From: Pseudomonadota bacterium
Lineage (GTDB): Bacteria > Pseudomonadota > Alphaproteobacteria > Rhizobiales > Beijerinckiaceae
Assembly: GCA_023386115.1 (NCBI GenBank)
Contig: JAEWKL010000763.1
Coordinates: 1-8,631 of the forward strand
Direction: 5' to 3'
DNA: 8,631 nucleotides
Numbering within the stretch: position 1 is the stretch's first letter; the number at the start of each line of letters is the position of its first letter. The notes under the pieces were generated by a model. That model was not told the DNA's origin and ran no database searches. It saw nothing but the letters and a program-made list of their open reading frames with translations. Shown piece after piece: positions 5,865 to 8,631 of this stretch. A program made the translations under genes and the position numbers.

Positions 5865-5874
5865 GCGTCTTCCC
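5851..5874. terminator. Perfect 10-bp hairpin over the regulator stop codon, two-way terminator
   Basis: GGGAAGACGC (5851-5860) and GCGTCTTCCC (5865-5874) are exact reverse complements. The loop is GTAA (5861-5864), which includes the TAA stop codon of the Crp/Fnr-type gene. GTAA is a GNRA-type tetraloop in RNA, so the plus-strand fold should be very stable. It lies in the 39-base gap between convergent genes, 30 bases past the stop of the minus-strand operon, and can serve both transcripts. No U-tract follows on either side. Confidence 0.75.
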
Positions 5875-5903
5875 CCTGGCGCGCAGCGTCGTCCGCCGAT
5901 GCT

Positions 5904-7130
5904 TCAGGCGCCGCTCAAGCTCCGCACCACGTCGAGCAGCACGTTGGCGCCCGCCACGAGGTCGACATCGTCGGTGCGCTCGGCCGGATTGTGGCTGATG
6001 CCCCCGAGGCTCGGCACGAAGATCATCGCGGCGGGGCAGAGCCGGGCCATCATCTGGGCGTCGTGGCCGGCCCCCGAGGTCATGCGCCGGACCGACAGGC
6101 CACGGGCCCGCGCCGCCGCCTCGATCGTCCGGACCAGGCCGGGATCGAAGGTCACCGGGTCGAAGCGGGCCAGCCGCCGGACCGTCACGGTCACGGCCTC
6201 GGCGTGCGCTAGATCGTCGAGCGTTTGCGCCAGATCGGCCTCGAAGGCGGCGAGGCGCCCGGCATCCGGATCGCGCAGGTCGATGGTGAGAACGGCGCGG
6301 GCCGGGATGACGTTGATCGCGTCGGGCTCCAGGCGCAGGCGTCCGACCGTGGCGACGCTGCGGCCGTTGCCGGCTCTCGCGCGCTCGCGCAGCCACGCCA
6401 CCAGGAGCGCCGCGGCGACGCCGGCATCGCGGCGCATGGCCATCGGCGTGGTGCCGGCATGGTTCGCCGCACCCTCGATCGTGACCTCCTGCCAGGAAAT
6501 GCCCTGGAGGTCCTCGACCGCGCCGATCGCGACGCCCTCCCGCTCCAGCACCGGGCCCTGCTCGACATGGAGCTCGACATAGGCGTGGGGCCGCAAGGTC
6601 CCCGGCGCCTCGGGGCCGGCATAGCCGATCCGGGCCAGCTCCTCGCCGAGCACCGTGCCGTCGATGCCCACGGTCGCGAGCGCCGCCTCGACGGAGAGGC
6701 CGCCGGCATGGACCAGCGAGCCCAGCATGTCGGGGGCATAGCGCACGCCCTCCTCGTTGGTGAAGGCGGCGAGCGCCAGGGGACGCGGCGGGACCTCGCC
6801 CGCCGCGCGCAGGGCTTCGATCACCGCGAGCCCGGCGAGCACCCCGGTACAGCCGTCATAGGCTCCCGCATCGATCACCGTGTCGATGTGGGAGCCCATC
6901 ATCACGGGGCCTGAGCCGGTGCCGGCCGGATCCCACAGGCCGATCAGGTTGCCGATCCGGTCGACCCGCAGGTCGAGCCCGGCCTCGCGCATCCAGCCCG
7001 CGACGAGGTCGCGCCCGGCCCGGTCCGCGTCCGAGGCGGCGAGGCGGGTCAGGCGGCCCTGCCCGTCGCGGCCGATCTCGGCGAGGGCGGCGAGGCGGCC
7101 GAGGAAGCGGGCGGCGTCGATCGAGAGCAT
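5904..7130 (-). CDS. Zn-dependent amidohydrolase, N-carbamoyl-amino acid/allantoate type (M20 family)
   Basis: A cytoplasmic metallohydrolase of the hydantoinase/carbamoylase amidase group, which splits N-carbamoyl-L-amino acids, beta-ureidopropionate or allantoate to release CO2 and ammonia. With 408 residues it has the family length. The two-metal site is complete: H81 and D83 in GSHIDT, D92 in YDGCTGV, E126/E127 in FTNEEG, H188 in ELHVEQGPVLE, H380 in GISHNPAE. The dimerisation/substrate domain (about 210-325) carries ANHAGTTPM 222-230, the MRRDA turn, N273 and R286, which in characterised relatives hold the substrate carboxylate. SGAGHDAQ at 352-359 is the other family signature. The chosen ATG at 7128-7130 follows GAGG by five bases and removes a 58-residue Ser/Pro-rich extension that overlaps the upstream gene. 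It is the last gene of a three-gene operon, seven bases after the M20 amidohydrolase stop. Substrate within the group is not decidable from sequence. Confidence 0.92.
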   Translation of the reverse strand: MLSIDAARFLGRLAALAEIGRDGQGRLTRLAASDADRAGRDLVAGWMREAGLDLRVDRIGNLIGLWDPAGTGSGPVMMGSHIDTVIDAGAYDGCTGVLAGLAVIEALRAAGEVPPRPLALAAFTNEEGVRYAPDMLGSLVHAGGLSVEAALATVGIDGTVLGEELARIGYAGPEAPGTLRPHAYVELHVEQGPVLEREGVAIGAVEDLQGISWQEVTIEGAANHAGTTPMAMRRDAGVAAALLVAWLRERARAGNGRSVATVGRLRLEPDAINVIPARAVLTIDLRDPDAGRLAAFEADLAQTLDDLAHAEAVTVTVRRLARFDPVTFDPGLVRTIEAAARARGLSVRRMTSGAGHDAQMMARLCPAAMIFVPSLGGISHNPAERTDDVDLVAGANVLLDVVRSLSGA

Positions 7131-7137
7131 CGCGGCC

Positions 7138-8310
7138 TCAAGGAGAAGCGGGCAGGCGGCGGCGGACGAGGGCGACGTGGTAGGCCACACCAAAGGGCAG
7201 GGCGGCATCGTCGAAATCGTAGGCCGGGTTGTGGAGCGGCGCCGACTCCTCGCCGTTGCCGAGGAAGACGAAGCAGCCGGGCACATGGGCGAGGAAGCGG
7301 GCAAAATCCTCCGATCCGGTCATCGGCGCCCGCGCGACGGCGACGGCTTTCGCCCCGAGCGCCGCGGCGGCGGCGGCCAGGGCCTCCTCCGTCAGGGCGG
7401 GATCGTTGAGGAGGGGCACGAACTCGCGGGTATAGGCGACCTCGGCCGCGACGCCGTAGGCCCGGGCGGTGCCCTCCGCGACCAGCCGCATCTGCCGCTC
7501 GATTCCCGCGCTGACCTCCGGCCGGAAGCTGCGCGCGTCGCCGAGGATGCGCGCCTGACCCGGCAGGGCGTTGCGGGTGCCGTCGGTGATCAGCTCCGTC
7601 ACCGAGACGACCCCGATCTCGGTCGGATCGAGGCGGCGCGACACGATGGTCTGGAGGCTCATGACGATGGCGCAGGCCGCGACCAGCACCTCGTTGGCCG
7701 CATGCGGCCGGGCGGCGTGACCGCCGACGCCCCGCAGGACGATCTCGAAATTGTCCTCCGCCGACATGATCGGGCCGGGACGCGTCTCGAGGCGGCCGAG
7801 CCCGAGACCCGGCAGGTTGTGAAGACCGTGGATCTCGTCGAAGGGGAACCGCTCCATCAGCCCGTCCTCGAGCATCGCGAGGGCGCCGCGGCCCCATTCC
7901 TCGGCGGGCTGGAACAGGAAGCGCACCGTGCCGTCGAAGCCGCCATCCGTGGCGAGCTGCCGGGCGGCGGCGAGCAGCATCGCCGTGTGGCCGTCATGGC
8001 CGCAGGCATGCATGGTGCCTGGGTTGCGCGAGCGGTGGGGGTGCGCACCTTGCTCGGGGATGCGCAAGGCGTCCATGTCGGCGCGCAGCGCGATCGACCG
8101 TTTGCCGCTGCCGCGCCGGAGCGTGCCGACGACGCCCGTCCCGCCAACCCCCTCGACGACCTCGTCGAGGCCGAAGTCCCGCAGCTTTGCCGCCACGAAG
8201 GCACTCGTGCGTCGCTCCTCGAAGCCGAATTCGGGATGGGCGTGCAGGTCGCGCCGCCAAGCGACCACGTCCTGCGAGAAGGTGGGCGAGTGGGTGGAAT
8301 CGATCGTCAT
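7138..8310 (-). CDS. M20-family amidohydrolase (aminoacylase/hippurate hydrolase type)
   Basis: A 390-residue metallopeptidase-like hydrolase that removes an acyl group from an N-acyl amino acid, related to hippurate hydrolase and plant auxin-conjugate hydrolases. Metal-binding residues are visible: C103 and H105 in MHACGHDGHTAMLL, the base/ligand pair E137-E138 in FQPAEEWGRGA, H164 in HGLHN, and H360 in PLHNPAYDF. The lid domain occupies about 185-295 and carries GGHAARPH at 196-203. MTGSEDFA at 330-337 is the usual late signature. No signal peptide, so cytoplasmic. The start ATG overlaps the preceding stop as ATGA and has a strong AAGGAG site five bases upstream, so translation is coupled to the PLP enzyme. 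Together with that enzyme and the downstream carbamoylase-type hydrolase it suggests the catabolism of an N-substituted amino acid. E. coli ygeX-ygeY is a known pairing of the same two enzyme types. Confidence 0.93.
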   Translation of the reverse strand: MTIDSTHSPTFSQDVVAWRRDLHAHPEFGFEERRTSAFVAAKLRDFGLDEVVEGVGGTGVVGTLRRGSGKRSIALRADMDALRIPEQGAHPHRSRNPGTMHACGHDGHTAMLLAAARQLATDGGFDGTVRFLFQPAEEWGRGALAMLEDGLMERFPFDEIHGLHNLPGLGLGRLETRPGPIMSAEDNFEIVLRGVGGHAARPHAANEVLVAACAIVMSLQTIVSRRLDPTEIGVVSVTELITDGTRNALPGQARILGDARSFRPEVSAGIERQMRLVAEGTARAYGVAAEVAYTREFVPLLNDPALTEEALAAAAAALGAKAVAVARAPMTGSEDFARFLAHVPGCFVFLGNGEESAPLHNPAYDFDDAALPFGVAYHVALVRRRLPASP

Positions 8311-8631
8311 CGCGGCTCCTTCGCCTCATCGTCCGGCAACGCGCCCTCCGTGACGAGGACGAGGAGACGGCTATCCCGATCGAGATGGAACTCCGCCGCC
8401 CGGGCCGGATCGGCGAGGATCGCCAGGGCACCGGCGAGGCCCGCGGCGCCGGAGGGCGTCGTCGCGGGGCCGCCCGCCTCGGCGAGAACCTGCGGGGCAT
8501 CCATCAGCGCGGCCTCGGTCACGGTCGCGACCCGGACGCCATGGCGCCGCAAGACCGCGAGCGCCGGAGCGCTGGCCTCGCCGCAGGACAGCATCTCGGC
8601 GGCCGTGTGGAGGTCCCCCGGCACCCGGACC
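8307..8631 (-). CDS. PLP-dependent lyase, diaminopropionate ammonia-lyase-like (C-terminal part)
   Basis: Only the last 107 codons are inside the window; the gene continues past the right edge, and the codon at 8622-8624 is an internal valine (GTG), not a start. The visible part resembles the C-terminal lobe of fold-type II PLP enzymes, closest to diaminopropionate ammonia-lyase: GDLHTAAEMLSCGEASAPAL corresponds to the G-x-L-x-T-x-x-x-x-L-x-CGEP stretch of that family, followed by an ATVTEAALMDA helix and TPSGAAGLAGAL, whose serine is expected to contact the PLP ring nitrogen. The end, RLLVLVTEG, is the terminal strand. Such enzymes eliminate ammonia from 2,3-diaminopropionate (or serine/threonine) to give pyruvate-type products. 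The catalytic lysine lies outside the window. A threonine-dehydratase or threonine-synthase-like enzyme is the alternative. It overlaps the next gene by four bases and is first in this operon as seen here. Confidence 0.8.
   Translation of the reverse strand, partial: VRVPGDLHTAAEMLSCGEASAPALAVLRRHGVRVATVTEAALMDAPQVLAEAGGPATTPSGAAGLAGALAILADPARAAEFHLDRDSRLLVLVTEGALPDDEAKEPR
8316..8321 (-). promoter_or_regulatory. Ribosome binding site of the M20 amidohydrolase
   Basis: AAGGAG on the minus strand, five bases before the ATG at 8308-8310, inside the coding end of the PLP enzyme gene. It fixes the start and points to coupled translation through the ATGA overlap. Confidence 0.75.

Noticed and set aside
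7131..7304. 58-residue N-terminal extension of the carbamoylase-type hydrolase
   Set aside because: It overlaps the upstream gene, is Ser/Pro/Thr-rich, and the ATG at 7128-7130 has a ribosome site and matches the family N-terminus.

Overview
The window is GC-rich chromosomal DNA with no mobile elements, tRNA, rRNA or CRISPR. Base composition, the abundance of long antisense shadow reading frames, and the gene families present suggest an alphaproteobacterium. Methylobacterium or a close relative is a reasonable inference, but it rests on general resemblance and not on a search.

Left part (1-3565), minus strand throughout: an ABC-F ATPase of the YheS type (1697-3565), then formyltetrahydrofolate deformylase purU (582-1445), then a small GlcG/HbpS-type protein (33-467). 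The 251-base space between the ABC-F gene and purU holds a 42-codon candidate small gene, a 9-base-period tandem repeat and a long-armed 10-bp inverted repeat. The 114 bases between purU and the GlcG/HbpS gene are packed with three GC-rich inverted repeats. At least the two next to purU look like a transcription terminator without a U-tract.

Middle (3566-5864): a short divergent region carries a TTGACA/TGTAAG promoter placed so close to the next ATG that the transcript would be nearly leaderless. It drives a WbpA-type UDP-sugar 6-dehydrogenase (3664-5034). A spacer with overlapping hairpins follows, then a Crp/Fnr-type regulator (5178-5864). The regulator's stop codon forms the GTAA loop of a perfect 10-bp hairpin, which also faces the convergent operon to the right.

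Right part (5904-8631), minus strand: a tightly packed three-gene catabolic operon. It is transcribed from beyond the right edge: a diaminopropionate ammonia-lyase-like PLP enzyme (C-terminal part only), an M20 amidohydrolase (4-base ATGA overlap), and an N-carbamoyl-amino-acid/allantoate-type Zn amidohydrolase (7-base gap). Together they would remove an N-acyl group, an N-carbamoyl group or similar, and release ammonia from an amino acid related to 2,3-diaminopropionate or serine/threonine. The actual substrate cannot be read from the sequence.

Most of the window is ordinary core and catabolic genes. No clearly new system was found. The most notable points are the hydrolase/lyase operon, the near-leaderless promoter, the stop-codon hairpin and the small ORF upstream of purU.
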